From positions 1 through 24,978 of IMG/VR virus record IMGVR_UViG_3300032298_001075: DNA of 24,978 nt. One strand, written 5' to 3'. The stretch comes from a virus. The position numbers and the translations under genes were made by a program. Position 1 is the first letter of the stretch. The number at the start of each line of letters is the position of its first letter. The notes beneath the pieces are model-generated. The model was given only the letters and a program-made list of their open reading frames with translations, did no database searches and was not told the origin of the DNA. This document shows positions 14,577 through 21,590 of this stretch, piece after piece.

Positions 14577-15179
14577 ATGATTATTACGTTTACCGGACCG
14601 CAATGTTCTGGTAAGACTACTCTCTTAAAAGAAATACAAAAAACTTACGGCGATACATTTTTGTATGTTGAAGAAGTCACGCGACTAATTAAGCGTGAAT
14701 TTAATGTATCTATAAATGAAGAAGGTGCTAACGATAAGGTACAAACGTTAATTTTAAATAAAGAGTTTGAGAATCTATTTATAGACTGGAGAACTAAAGG
14801 TTATAAGGGTATTATTCATGATAGGTGCTTGCTGGATGGGATGATCTTCACTGAATACTTTCAAGAGCAAGATATGAAAAAACCTTCATATCAAAGAGAT
14901 GGGTTTGGTCTTTCAAAGACATTATGCTATCAATATTGGATGAGTAATTATAAGAAATATGATGTAATATTTTATCCAGACCCGTATGATGTTAAGCTAG
15001 TTGACGACGGAGAGAGAAGTACGAATATGGAATTTCGAAACGCTATTATTGAAAAGTATGAACAGTATTGGCGTATGAATACGTGGCAACATGTGAAACA
15101 ACTAGTAAAATTACAAGGCACCGTTGAAGAACGTATGAATATAATTAAATTAATATTAGATGAACACACAACTCGATAA
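14577..15179 (+). CDS. P-loop kinase-like ATPase (AAA_28/NadR-type)
   Basis: The 200-residue protein opens with a Walker A motif, ITFTGPQCSGKTTLL (G7 to T14), directly after a short beta strand. Further on are VEEVTRL, the buried-strand segment IIHDRCLLDGMIF with D and R positions typical of nucleotide kinases, and YDVIFYPDPYDVKLVDDGER, a lid-like region. This layout fits the AAA_28/NadR-like group of small phosphotransferases, which act on nucleosides or nucleotides. The phosphate acceptor cannot be told from the sequence. It shares 20 nt with queF, which starts inside it, so the two are made together. Roles in dNMP phosphorylation or in a step of base hypermodification are both possible. 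Confidence 0.65.
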   Translation: MIITFTGPQCSGKTTLLKEIQKTYGDTFLYVEEVTRLIKREFNVSINEEGANDKVQTLILNKEFENLFIDWRTKGYKGIIHDRCLLDGMIFTEYFQEQDMKKPSYQRDGFGLSKTLCYQYWMSNYKKYDVIFYPDPYDVKLVDDGERSTNMEFRNAIIEKYEQYWRMNTWQHVKQLVKLQGTVEERMNIIKLILDEHTTR

Positions 15180-16074
15180 TAGTAATATCTCAAAGCACTT
15201 AGGCAGGATCACAGGTTATAAATGTACATACGATCCTTCCTTACTTGTACGAGAGCCTAGACAAAACAATAGAAAACATCTAGGTATTAAAGACGAGGAA
15301 TTACCTTTTTCGGGTTATGATATCTGGAACGCATATGAAGTATCTTGTATAACTGCAGAAGGAATGCCAATTGCTGCAATTGCTAAGATAGTATATCCTT
15401 GTACAAGTAAATATATTGTTGAATCTAAATCTATAAAACTTTATATGAATTCTTTTAATATGGAGAAGATCAGCGGTAACATTGTAAGTGTCTTGAACCA
15501 ATTACAAAATACCATTAGTAAAGACCTCTCGAGTTTATTAGAAACAGACGTGCGTGTTTATGTGCGTTCTACTACTGCTGTTGATGATAGTTTGCACTAT
15601 CCACCAGTACTACCCAATAGTCTTTACCCCACTCTAGAGCAAGGTATAGATGTAACGACGATACAAGCATCAATATATAATGAGACACCAGATTTATTAA
15701 ACGCAATTGAAATACCTGAACCTAAGACTCAGAGATTTCATTCTGCTTTATTAAAGAGTAATTGCAGGGTTACATCACAACCTGATTGGGGCGATGTTTA
15801 TATTCATTACAAAGGTAAATATGAAATTAATACCACTTCTTTACTTCATTATATTGTTTCGTTCCGTGATGAGTGTCACTTCCATGAAGAGATTTGTGAA
15901 ACAATTTATAAGAGATTTTATGATAAATTTAGTCCAGAGGAACTTGTTGTTACCTGTCTCTATGTACGCCGCGGGGGTATAGATATTAACCCAACACGTG
16001 CCAACAGATACGATCTAATTGATAAAGCCTTAAAAGACGAATTTAAGTATTTTACGAAAACTGTACGACAGTAA
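15160..16074 (+). CDS. queF: NADPH-dependent preQ0 reductase QueF (long, YqcD-type)
   Basis: QueF reduces the nitrile of 7-cyano-7-deazaguanine (preQ0) to the aminomethyl of preQ1 using two NADPH. The 304-residue chain is the two-domain (tunnelling-fold) form, as in E. coli (282). The N-terminal half has the QueF motif ESKSIKLYMNSFN (about 88-100). The C-terminal half has catalytic C202 in ALLKSNCRV, D209 in SQPDWG, H242 and E243 in CHFHEEIC, and the RRGGIDINP segment (271-279). All are intact. An insert near residues 140-190 is longer and more variable than in E. coli. In bacteria the product feeds queuosine in tRNA. Here the DpdA-like and formyltransferase genes suggest DNA modification. 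It overlaps the upstream kinase gene by 20 nt and ends directly against the convergent gene at 16075. Confidence 0.95.
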   Translation: MNTQLDNSNISKHLGRITGYKCTYDPSLLVREPRQNNRKHLGIKDEELPFSGYDIWNAYEVSCITAEGMPIAAIAKIVYPCTSKYIVESKSIKLYMNSFNMEKISGNIVSVLNQLQNTISKDLSSLLETDVRVYVRSTTAVDDSLHYPPVLPNSLYPTLEQGIDVTTIQASIYNETPDLLNAIEIPEPKTQRFHSALLKSNCRVTSQPDWGDVYIHYKGKYEINTTSLLHYIVSFRDECHFHEEICETIYKRFYDKFSPEELVVTCLYVRRGGIDINPTRANRYDLIDKALKDEFKYFTKTVRQ

Positions 16075-16440
16075 TTAACCTTCTAGGTTAGTACGTCTTA
16101 ACTTTTCCGGGCTAACAGAGTTATAACCAGCATCTGTTAATGTTTGTACAGATGGTGTTGCAGTATTAAGGGTAAATTCAAAAGCTCTACCGTTAGTTAA
16201 TAGTATTGAGAATAATCTATTATTGTAATTATTATCAGCTGAAAACCTTGTAGCGATATTATTTGCAGTTACCGTTATAAGAGTTGTTGACCCTGTTAAT
16301 GTCGCCTCTCTATTAAAAAGAATGGCACCAACATTACTTCCCAACACTCTAGCTATAACCCCGCTTGAGGTTAATGATAAATTAAGTGACACCGGGTTAG
16401 AAGCCTCGGGATTCGCTACCATACTATTGAATATTGCCAT
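16075..16440 (-). CDS. Small structural-type protein downstream of the capsid gene
   Basis: This 121-residue protein is rich in Ser, Thr, Asn and Ala, with a beta-strand pattern (LNLSLTSSGVIARVLG, RLFSILLTNGRAFEFTL). No membrane segment or catalytic motif is seen. Its composition and position just after the major capsid gene suggest a virion accessory such as a capsid decoration protein, but I do not recognise a family. It has its own late-type box 5 nt upstream and lies beyond the strong terminator of the capsid gene, so it is transcribed separately. No Shine-Dalgarno sequence is present. Confidence 0.6.
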   Translation of the reverse strand: MAIFNSMVANPEASNPVSLNLSLTSSGVIARVLGSNVGAILFNREATLTGSTTLITVTANNIATRFSADNNYNNRLFSILLTNGRAFEFTLNTATPSVQTLTDAGYNSVSPEKLRRTNLEG

Positions 16441-16445
16441 ATAAA

Positions 16446-16452
16446 TATTTAT
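16446..16452 (-). promoter_or_regulatory. Late-type promoter box, no leader (121-residue gene)
   Basis: On the minus strand AATAAATA ends exactly 5 nt before the ATG at 16440. Transcription would begin at or beside the start codon. The same 5-nt distance occurs at 20030-20036 and 23393-23399. Confidence 0.6.
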
Positions 16453-16473
16453 TCAAAATATATACATTTTTAC

Positions 16474-16507
16474 AAAAAAAAAGGGGCCCCGCAAGAGGCC
16501 CCTTTTT
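16474..16507 (-). terminator. Strong intrinsic terminator after the major capsid gene
   Basis: GGGGCC (16483-16488) pairs with GGCCCC (16497-16502) around an 8-nt loop. The stem is extended by A-T pairs and followed on the minus strand by nine T. The plus-strand reading also has a T-run, so it may act in both directions. A second small hairpin, CCTGG-6-CCAGG (16514-16529), lies between it and the capsid stop codon. Confidence 0.88.
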
Positions 16508-16566
16508 AAATTTCCTGGGACGAACCAGGTGAAAGTATTTTCTTTTTTCGGATCCTAATCGGTAGA

Positions 16567-18075
16567 TTAGAAGTACACTGATTGTGTTCCAGGTGTGAAC
16601 GCTTGGCCTAAGCCACGTAAGATAATTACGTGGTAGTACAAGTTAGCGCCGAAGATGTTGTCTACTACGCCGTAGCGAGTAAGCAACCCGACTCTCGGAG
16701 AGAAGTCGTTCGGGCCAATTGTGCGTTGCACCATTACCGGGATGTACGGGCAATAAATGATACCGGTGTCATAAAACTCCGGTCCTTTATAGCCGAGAAG
16801 GCAATATTCAACCGGGGTAGAACGAGTTCCACCTGCGGCGCCAGCGCCTGTACCACCGAAGTTTCCTCCGGGGTAGGCTTGGAATTGCGCTTCTGTTCTC
16901 GTATCACGATAAACGTTGAAACGGCCACCTAATGAACCAACCTTTGCAACCCCTACGGGTTGAGTGTTAACATTTCCCTGTACCGGTGCCCACTGGAACT
17001 CGGGTAACATTTCGAGGATTGCGCACACACGAGGTGTTGCAACGACGAAGTTAGCCGCGCCACGGCGGTTACGGACAGCGATTCTGTTAGCCTCAATAAT
17101 TAACCTCTGATAGAAATCACGATTGCGCTCTACGAGCCAACGACCATCCGCCGAAGCGGGTGACCAAACTGAGAACCCAGTGCCGTATCCGGCATTGAGG
17201 GCAGTCTGAATCATTCTGATGATCATTTCACGGTCGATTTCGGCCTGTAACTCATACGACATTGCGTTTGTGAGTTCAGTATCGATATCAATACCGTTCA
17301 TGTTCTTCAAGTCTTGCTCGAGTTCAACTGACCAGCGAGCAGCGAGCCTACGAGTACCAGCCTCAACGGCTGTCTTTTCGAAGCTAACTACGATCTGGGG
17401 AATCTTCGAGGTCAACTCAAAGTTAGCGAGCAACTGAGCAACACCTTGGTCCTGAGGGACAAAGGGGAAGTAAGTAGCATCACCAACTAATTGGGCAGAA
17501 GAGGTACCAGTAAATCTCGTATCGAGATACTGATAACCTAACTCAGCGCCATTAGAACCTCCGGCTGCAGAACCCGGCCAAACGGTTGTGTTCTCGGCTA
17601 ATGAGCCGTCTGAACCTCTACCATTTGTTGCACCGAGTGCTTCACCTTCGTATTTGTATCTGAGGGCAAAAGCCAATCCAACGGGACCGCTCATGGGTTG
17701 AACACCAACGATTTCGTTAGTGATCAATTCCGGGAACGTACGACGAATCATCGGAATAAGAATCTTGGGAAGACGAGCATCACCCGGTGCATAGGAATCA
17801 CTGTTCGGGGGAACTGCACCTCCAGTTCCGCCAGCATTGACAGAACCGAAGACACTTGTTGTTCCACCTGCAATGTTACCACTGTTTGTACCGTAAGCTT
17901 CAAAGCACCATTTTTCTTGGTTTTCCAAGAGAATGGCGGTATTTAAGCGAGTGTGATCATCTTCGATAGCGCGGACGTTGTCCGAGGTGTAATCCAATAC
18001 TGGACTCCACTTTTCGAGCAACACCTTTGCGCGACTCTCATCGATGTACGCCTGTGAAGGACGAATTTGTGCCAT
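16567..18075 (-). CDS. 23: Major capsid protein (gp23-like)
   Basis: The protein has 502 residues, close to T4 gp23 (521). The core segment ELITNEIVGVQPMSGPVGLAFALRY is characteristic of T4-type major capsid proteins. It forms the hexamers of the head shell with the HK97 fold. The N-terminal part is probably removed by the prohead protease. A plausible cut is after E59 in WCFE/AYG, near the T4 site at residue 65, but the P3 residue is Cys rather than Leu or Ile, so this is tentative. The gene is noticeably richer in G and C than its neighbours (a sampled line is about 53%), as expected for a very highly expressed gene. Unusually for this window it has a full Shine-Dalgarno AAGGAG 11 nt before the ATG. 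A strong terminator follows. Confidence 0.95.
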   Translation of the reverse strand: MAQIRPSQAYIDESRAKVLLEKWSPVLDYTSDNVRAIEDDHTRLNTAILLENQEKWCFEAYGTNSGNIAGGTTSVFGSVNAGGTGGAVPPNSDSYAPGDARLPKILIPMIRRTFPELITNEIVGVQPMSGPVGLAFALRYKYEGEALGATNGRGSDGSLAENTTVWPGSAAGGSNGAELGYQYLDTRFTGTSSAQLVGDATYFPFVPQDQGVAQLLANFELTSKIPQIVVSFEKTAVEAGTRRLAARWSVELEQDLKNMNGIDIDTELTNAMSYELQAEIDREMIIRMIQTALNAGYGTGFSVWSPASADGRWLVERNRDFYQRLIIEANRIAVRNRRGAANFVVATPRVCAILEMLPEFQWAPVQGNVNTQPVGVAKVGSLGGRFNVYRDTRTEAQFQAYPGGNFGGTGAGAAGGTRSTPVEYCLLGYKGPEFYDTGIIYCPYIPVMVQRTIGPNDFSPRVGLLTRYGVVDNIFGANLYYHVIILRGLGQAFTPGTQSVYF

Positions 18076-18086
18076 ATATATTAAGT

Positions 18087-18092
18087 CTCCTT
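18087..18092 (-). promoter_or_regulatory. Shine-Dalgarno site of the major capsid gene
   Basis: AAGGAG on the minus strand, 11 nt before the ATG. It stands out because most other starts here have no such site. A small palindrome (AGGCAAATTGCCT, 18121-18133) lies further upstream in the gap after the scaffold gene and could be a processing or attenuation hairpin. Confidence 0.65.
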
Positions 18093-18145
18093 AATTGTGT
18101 CGACCTAGGAATTTCTATTCAGGCAAATTGCCTCAGAAAGTAAAA

Positions 18146-19027
18146 TTAATACTTATTGAGTTCTTTAAGATAAAGGCCAAAAGAAGGATCTCTATTATCT
18201 TCTTCTTTTTGTACTGTTTCTTCAATCACGGGGCGATCAACCTTTTGTGATACAGCCTCGTTAACAGCCTCTTCTTTAAGATTTGCGAGCCGCTCTTCTT
18301 CAGATTTCTCGAATAACTTGAGCGTATAATCAAAATTTTCATTAATAAACTGAGATGATTTTCCTGAAAGCATCTTCTTCATATAAGCTTTTTTATCTTT
18401 TTCAAGAATAGAAAGCTTTTTCTCAAGAATCGTTTCAGATTCAGCTTTTGTTAATGATTGTGTTAATTGCTCAACTTTTTTGTTAGCGGCTTCAAGCTGT
18501 TGTACAGCTTCATCGAGTCTATTCTTGCCTTCAATAACAGCATCTCTGATGCTATCTTTTGCAAGAGCTTCATTAACAGAAAGCATATTACGCATATCGC
18601 CTAATATTTTAGCTGCTTTCTTATTATTGACTGCTTCTTGTATTTGCTTGGCAGGAATTTTTTCTTCTAAATAAATTTCTAAATATTTGCTTACTTGTGC
18701 AACAAGATTACTCTTAAATGCAGAAGCTTCTTCTTTAATTGTCTTTTCGTATTTTCCAACAATTGTCTTGAGCTTCTGTGCATGATTTTTGTCGATTGCT
18801 TCAACAACTTGATTTAATTTAGTTGTATGGTCAGCATCGATAACTTCAACAAGCTTTTCTAATTTTTTAGCGTAATCTTCATCTTGTTCGTTTAAAGCTT
18901 TTTCAACGTGTATTTTAACTTTATCGTTTACAGTAGCATTGAATGCTGTTTCAATTTCTTTTAAGATATCTTCTGAGAGGATATCTTTTGTTGCTTCTTT
19001 AAGGATGTCTGTTACGTTTTTGCTCAT
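18146..19027 (-). CDS. 22: Prohead core scaffold protein (gp22-like)
   Basis: This 293-residue protein is Lys/Glu-rich and almost entirely helical, with long coiled-coil stretches (LEKLVEVIDADHTTKLNQVVEAIDKNH shows the heptad character in its first and last parts). In T4, gp22 forms the inner core on which the capsid assembles and is then degraded by gp21. Length, composition and position between the gp21 protease and gp23 capsid genes all fit. The C-terminus RDPSFGLYLKELNKY resembles the conserved end of gp22 proteins. Its ATG overlaps the stop of the preceding core-protein gene (ATGA). Confidence 0.85.
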   Translation of the reverse strand: MSKNVTDILKEATKDILSEDILKEIETAFNATVNDKVKIHVEKALNEQDEDYAKKLEKLVEVIDADHTTKLNQVVEAIDKNHAQKLKTIVGKYEKTIKEEASAFKSNLVAQVSKYLEIYLEEKIPAKQIQEAVNNKKAAKILGDMRNMLSVNEALAKDSIRDAVIEGKNRLDEAVQQLEAANKKVEQLTQSLTKAESETILEKKLSILEKDKKAYMKKMLSGKSSQFINENFDYTLKLFEKSEEERLANLKEEAVNEAVSQKVDRPVIEETVQKEEDNRDPSFGLYLKELNKY

Positions 19028-19329
19028 TTGTATAATTTTGTTTTTAAGGCAGATTGTATCTTAGCTCTTAACTTAGATTCAACTACCTCGCTTAAATATT
19101 TATTAGCTTCGGCATAATTTTTTTGAGAAAGTTGGTGTAAAAACTTAGAAACTGATAAACTTTCATTTTTAGGCATTTTCCCGTTTCCGCCACGAGCTTT
19201 ATCGATAGCACGACCTCTTGCCTGTTCATATTTTGACAACTTACCGTCTTTGTCTAAATCAGATTTCTTGACATTAATTTCGTCTTGCGATACTACTTTC
19301 TTTTTCGACTTTTTATGCATCTTATTCAT
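19024..19329 (-). CDS. Prohead core-type protein with EF-hand loop (gp67/68 position)
   Basis: The protein has 101 residues. It has a very basic N-terminus (HKKSKKK), then a complete calcium-binding EF-hand loop at residues 24-35 (DLDKDGKLSKYE, with D1, D3, D5, G6 and E12 in place). The C-terminal half (FLHQLSQKNYAEANKYLSEVV, then KIQSALKTKLYK) resembles the small prohead core proteins of T4-type phages. In T4 the corresponding genes 67 and 68 lie beside gene 21. Here the gene lies between the 21- and 22-like genes. It has a late-type box 4 nt before its ATG and is coupled to the scaffold gene. The EF-hand may bind calcium, and one loop alone suggests low affinity or a dimer. Confidence 0.65.
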   Translation of the reverse strand: MNKMHKKSKKKVVSQDEINVKKSDLDKDGKLSKYEQARGRAIDKARGGNGKMPKNESLSVSKFLHQLSQKNYAEANKYLSEVVESKLRAKIQSALKTKLYK

Positions 19330-19333
19330 TTTA

Positions 19334-19344
19334 TATTTATTTAT
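19334..19344 (-). promoter_or_regulatory. Tandem late-type boxes, no leader (core-protein gene)
   Basis: On the minus strand two overlapping ATAAATA sequences occur, the nearer ending 4 nt and the other 8 nt before the ATG at 19329. No Shine-Dalgarno sequence is present in the 23-nt gap. Confidence 0.5.
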
Positions 19345-19352
19345 TGTTAACC

Positions 19353-20024
19353 TTATGGATTTCCAAGAGTTTTAAAGAAAGACATAATTTGTTCTTTCAA
19401 AAAGAAAGCGACATCTTTCCTAGGTAAGTTAGAAACCGATTCTTCAAACTTATTATACGCTTCTTCAAGAGAACCATCTGCATTTAAAACATATTGTTTA
19501 CTCTCGAGAATACCATTTACGAAAGCCTTAGGACACGACGGATCAGCAACACAATCTACAGCAATCAATCTCATATCTTGAACAAGATTAATACCATTTT
19601 TTTCTTCAACAAGTTTACCAAGAGCTCTACTTGACATACCGACTCTTGCGCCATCGTTAATTAACGAGCGAACTAGTAAGCCCATAGGGGTAGAAAGAAC
19701 TTGAGATTTACCATAAACAAAATTATCCTGCATTCTTAATTCCGTTACCATATGGCAGGCGCGTTCTAAATTTACTTCAGCAGATGTGGGATGGTTTAAC
19801 TCACCCATAGCTCTCTTTGGTTCCACCATTTCTTTTACATAACGACCAACTTCTCTCGACATGTCATCTTTGTTATATTTTCTTAAATTTTTATTAACCG
19901 TCTCACACATCATATACGGTCCAGAAATAAAGAGCTTAGAAGGCTCCTTGGGATTTTTCTCCTCAACAATATATTCAAATTGTTCGTCCGGAGCAGGTGT
20001 TTCGACAAGTAGTCTAAATGCCAT
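19353..20024 (-). CDS. 21: Prohead maturation protease (gp21-like, S78-type serine protease)
   Basis: The 223-residue protease cleaves scaffold and capsid proteins during head maturation. The catalytic His is H78 in MGELNHPTSAEVNLER, and the catalytic Ser is in GMSSRALG (S131/S132). The AVDCVADPSCPKAF segment near residue 160 corresponds to the conserved VDIVADPS region of the family. Length matches T4 gp21 (212). The gene is in the expected place before the scaffold and capsid genes. It starts from a late-type box 5 nt upstream, with no Shine-Dalgarno sequence. Confidence 0.93.
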   Translation of the reverse strand: MAFRLLVETPAPDEQFEYIVEEKNPKEPSKLFISGPYMMCETVNKNLRKYNKDDMSREVGRYVKEMVEPKRAMGELNHPTSAEVNLERACHMVTELRMQDNFVYGKSQVLSTPMGLLVRSLINDGARVGMSSRALGKLVEEKNGINLVQDMRLIAVDCVADPSCPKAFVNGILESKQYVLNADGSLEEAYNKFEESVSNLPRKDVAFFLKEQIMSFFKTLGNP

Positions 20025-20029
20025 AGAAT

Positions 20030-20036
20030 TATTTAT
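20030..20036 (-). promoter_or_regulatory. Late-type promoter box, no leader (gp21-like gene)
   Basis: AATAAATA on the minus strand ends 5 nt before the ATG at 20024. The box fills most of the 20-nt gap to the upstream gene and is flanked by AGAAT/ATTCT. Confidence 0.6.
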
Positions 20037-20044
20037 TCTTTAGG

Positions 20045-20503
20045 TTATTTAATTCCCAACTCTTTCTCTGTAAGGATTAAAAATTTATAACCTTTCTTAT
20101 CACACCATTTCTTTGCAGCATCCCATTTAGCCATATTTTGTGCGTATCTCGTTGCTTCGTATATTTTTGTCGACATTTTCTTACGATTAGAGTTTTCAGG
20201 CTTTAATGTTTGTTTGCTTGGTTTAATTTCAATAAGGTATCTCTTTATCTCATCACGTTCTTTAATAGCTATTATACCATCTGTATAGTATCTATGTACT
20301 CTCTGATCTATTGGATTTAGATACGGTATTATAACTGATTCGCTTGCCCATTCTAATACATTATCATTATCATCACACCAGCGAAAGAACTTCAATTCCC
20401 AACCCGATCTGTATACAGGCATGCCTTTACCAACATATTTTTGAGGGTTTTTCGGCTTAAAAATACCTTGACGGAATTTATCGTTTTTTTGTATAGGACG
20501 CAT
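20045..20503 (-). CDS. 4: Head completion protein, gp4-like (TnsA-type nuclease fold)
   Basis: The protein has 152 residues, close to T4 gp4 (about 150). The N-terminal segment KPKNPQKYVGKGMPVYRSGWELKFFRWCD is split across the typical gp4 signature: KPKNPxKYVG, then YRSGWELKF. The protein has a PD-(D/E)XK-like core: E36, D75 in YYTDG, and E92/K94 in LIEIKPSKQT. In T4, gp4 is needed to complete heads after packaging, and the fold is related to TnsA endonucleases. Activity is not established here, but the putative catalytic residues are intact. It lies 1 nt after the neck-protein stop codon, in the same transcription unit as the neck and protease genes. Confidence 0.85.
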   Translation of the reverse strand: MRPIQKNDKFRQGIFKPKNPQKYVGKGMPVYRSGWELKFFRWCDDNDNVLEWASESVIIPYLNPIDQRVHRYYTDGIIAIKERDEIKRYLIEIKPSKQTLKPENSNRKKMSTKIYEATRYAQNMAKWDAAKKWCDKKGYKFLILTEKELGIK

Positions 20504-20504
20504 T

Positions 20505-21584
20505 TTAGCCTACAAAAAACATAGGGGGTGCAGCGTCGCCGAAACCAGGTGCACTTTCATAAAGCTTCTTTTCTAACTCTTCTTTTTCTCTTAAACCTTG
20601 ACTTAATAAATCATTATAATTTATTTGACCACCACCAAACAATGTGGTGCCAGTATATTTCCCTCGAACGTTACCAATAGCAATCTTGGATAACGCTAAC
20701 GCATATTGATAGACCCATGCTTCTTTAATTAAATCTCTCAAAGGCCTTTCTACATAGCATGATACTACACCGTAGAACTTTGAACCCGAACCTGGTGTCC
20801 TAGGCGGGGGATACATCACCATATATTGAGTACGAGGATCAAAAGTTATATCTCGTTTGGTAGCTAACATTTTTTCGCGAATATCGAGCCATTGCTTTAA
20901 GACATACCAGCTAATTAAATCGAAACCATAATTACCCATTGCGTAGCTAAAGTATGTTTGTTGCGCTAACGTTTGCTCAATAGTGAATAAAGTATTAACA
21001 CCTGTCGAAGTACCTTCTTCAAAATCTATAACATCCATAACTTTTCTATAATCCATGACATCATAATCAAAGCTATTAACAATTTTTTCGTCATTAACAT
21101 TCGAAGAAGGTGTGAAGTTATTGCCTAAGGTGTTGTTAAAGTTTATTACAGAAAGATAATTTGTCTGTGTTAAGATTTGATTCTTAAATATACCATCAAT
21201 ATAGGTCGCAGATAGGGTTGTAGATCCAGAAAATACCCCCGGGGATAAAGTAGTATTTGAAACATAGACCGGCTTGGAAGGCGAATTGATCCTATTAAAA
21301 GAACGTGTAATACTAAAGAGGTCATCAAGCTTGATTCCTTTATTATCAAGATACAAATCAGAATTAAAAACAAGATACTCTTCTGTATACCCTGCATACT
21401 TTGCAAACATCTCACAAGCAATAGCAATATTTTCGTTTAATTGATCTTGATGTATCTCAAGATTAATCATCGGAGCACCCAAGGCTCTCGAAATTCTATT
21501 TCCTAATCTATTAAACGAATCAATTTTACTATTAAGATTAGTACTTTGAAAAGCTGAGATCGGTGTTATTGCAGAGCAATCCAT
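20505..21584 (-). CDS. Neck/head-tail connector protein (gp13-like position)
   Basis: This 359-residue protein has an N-terminal helical part (NLNSKIDSFNRLGNRISRALG, then INLEIHQDQLNENIAIACEMF) of a type common in phage connector proteins. The middle is a variable beta-rich segment, with a central GVNTLFT. A conserved-looking C-terminal half has FDPRTQYMVMYPPP, CYVERPLRDLIKEAWVYQYALALSKIAIGNVRGK and LFGGGQINYNDLLSQG (cited as separate short motifs). These match my memory of neck proteins in T4-like phages of the gp13 type, though not closely enough to be sure of the gp13 name. It lies 6 nt after the portal stop codon and before the gp4-like gene, as expected for a connector component. A general virion protein is the alternative. 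Confidence 0.6.
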   Translation of the reverse strand: MDCSAITPISAFQSTNLNSKIDSFNRLGNRISRALGAPMINLEIHQDQLNENIAIACEMFAKYAGYTEEYLVFNSDLYLDNKGIKLDDLFSITRSFNRINSPSKPVYVSNTTLSPGVFSGSTTLSATYIDGIFKNQILTQTNYLSVINFNNTLGNNFTPSSNVNDEKIVNSFDYDVMDYRKVMDVIDFEEGTSTGVNTLFTIEQTLAQQTYFSYAMGNYGFDLISWYVLKQWLDIREKMLATKRDITFDPRTQYMVMYPPPRTPGSGSKFYGVVSCYVERPLRDLIKEAWVYQYALALSKIAIGNVRGKYTGTTLFGGGQINYNDLLSQGLREKEELEKKLYESAPGFGDAAPPMFFVG

Positions 21585-21590
21585 ATATTA

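Noticed and set aside
16630-16932. Antisense frame of 100 codons inside the capsid gene
   Set aside because: It follows from the unusual codon composition of the capsid gene. There is no promoter, ribosome site or recognisable protein.
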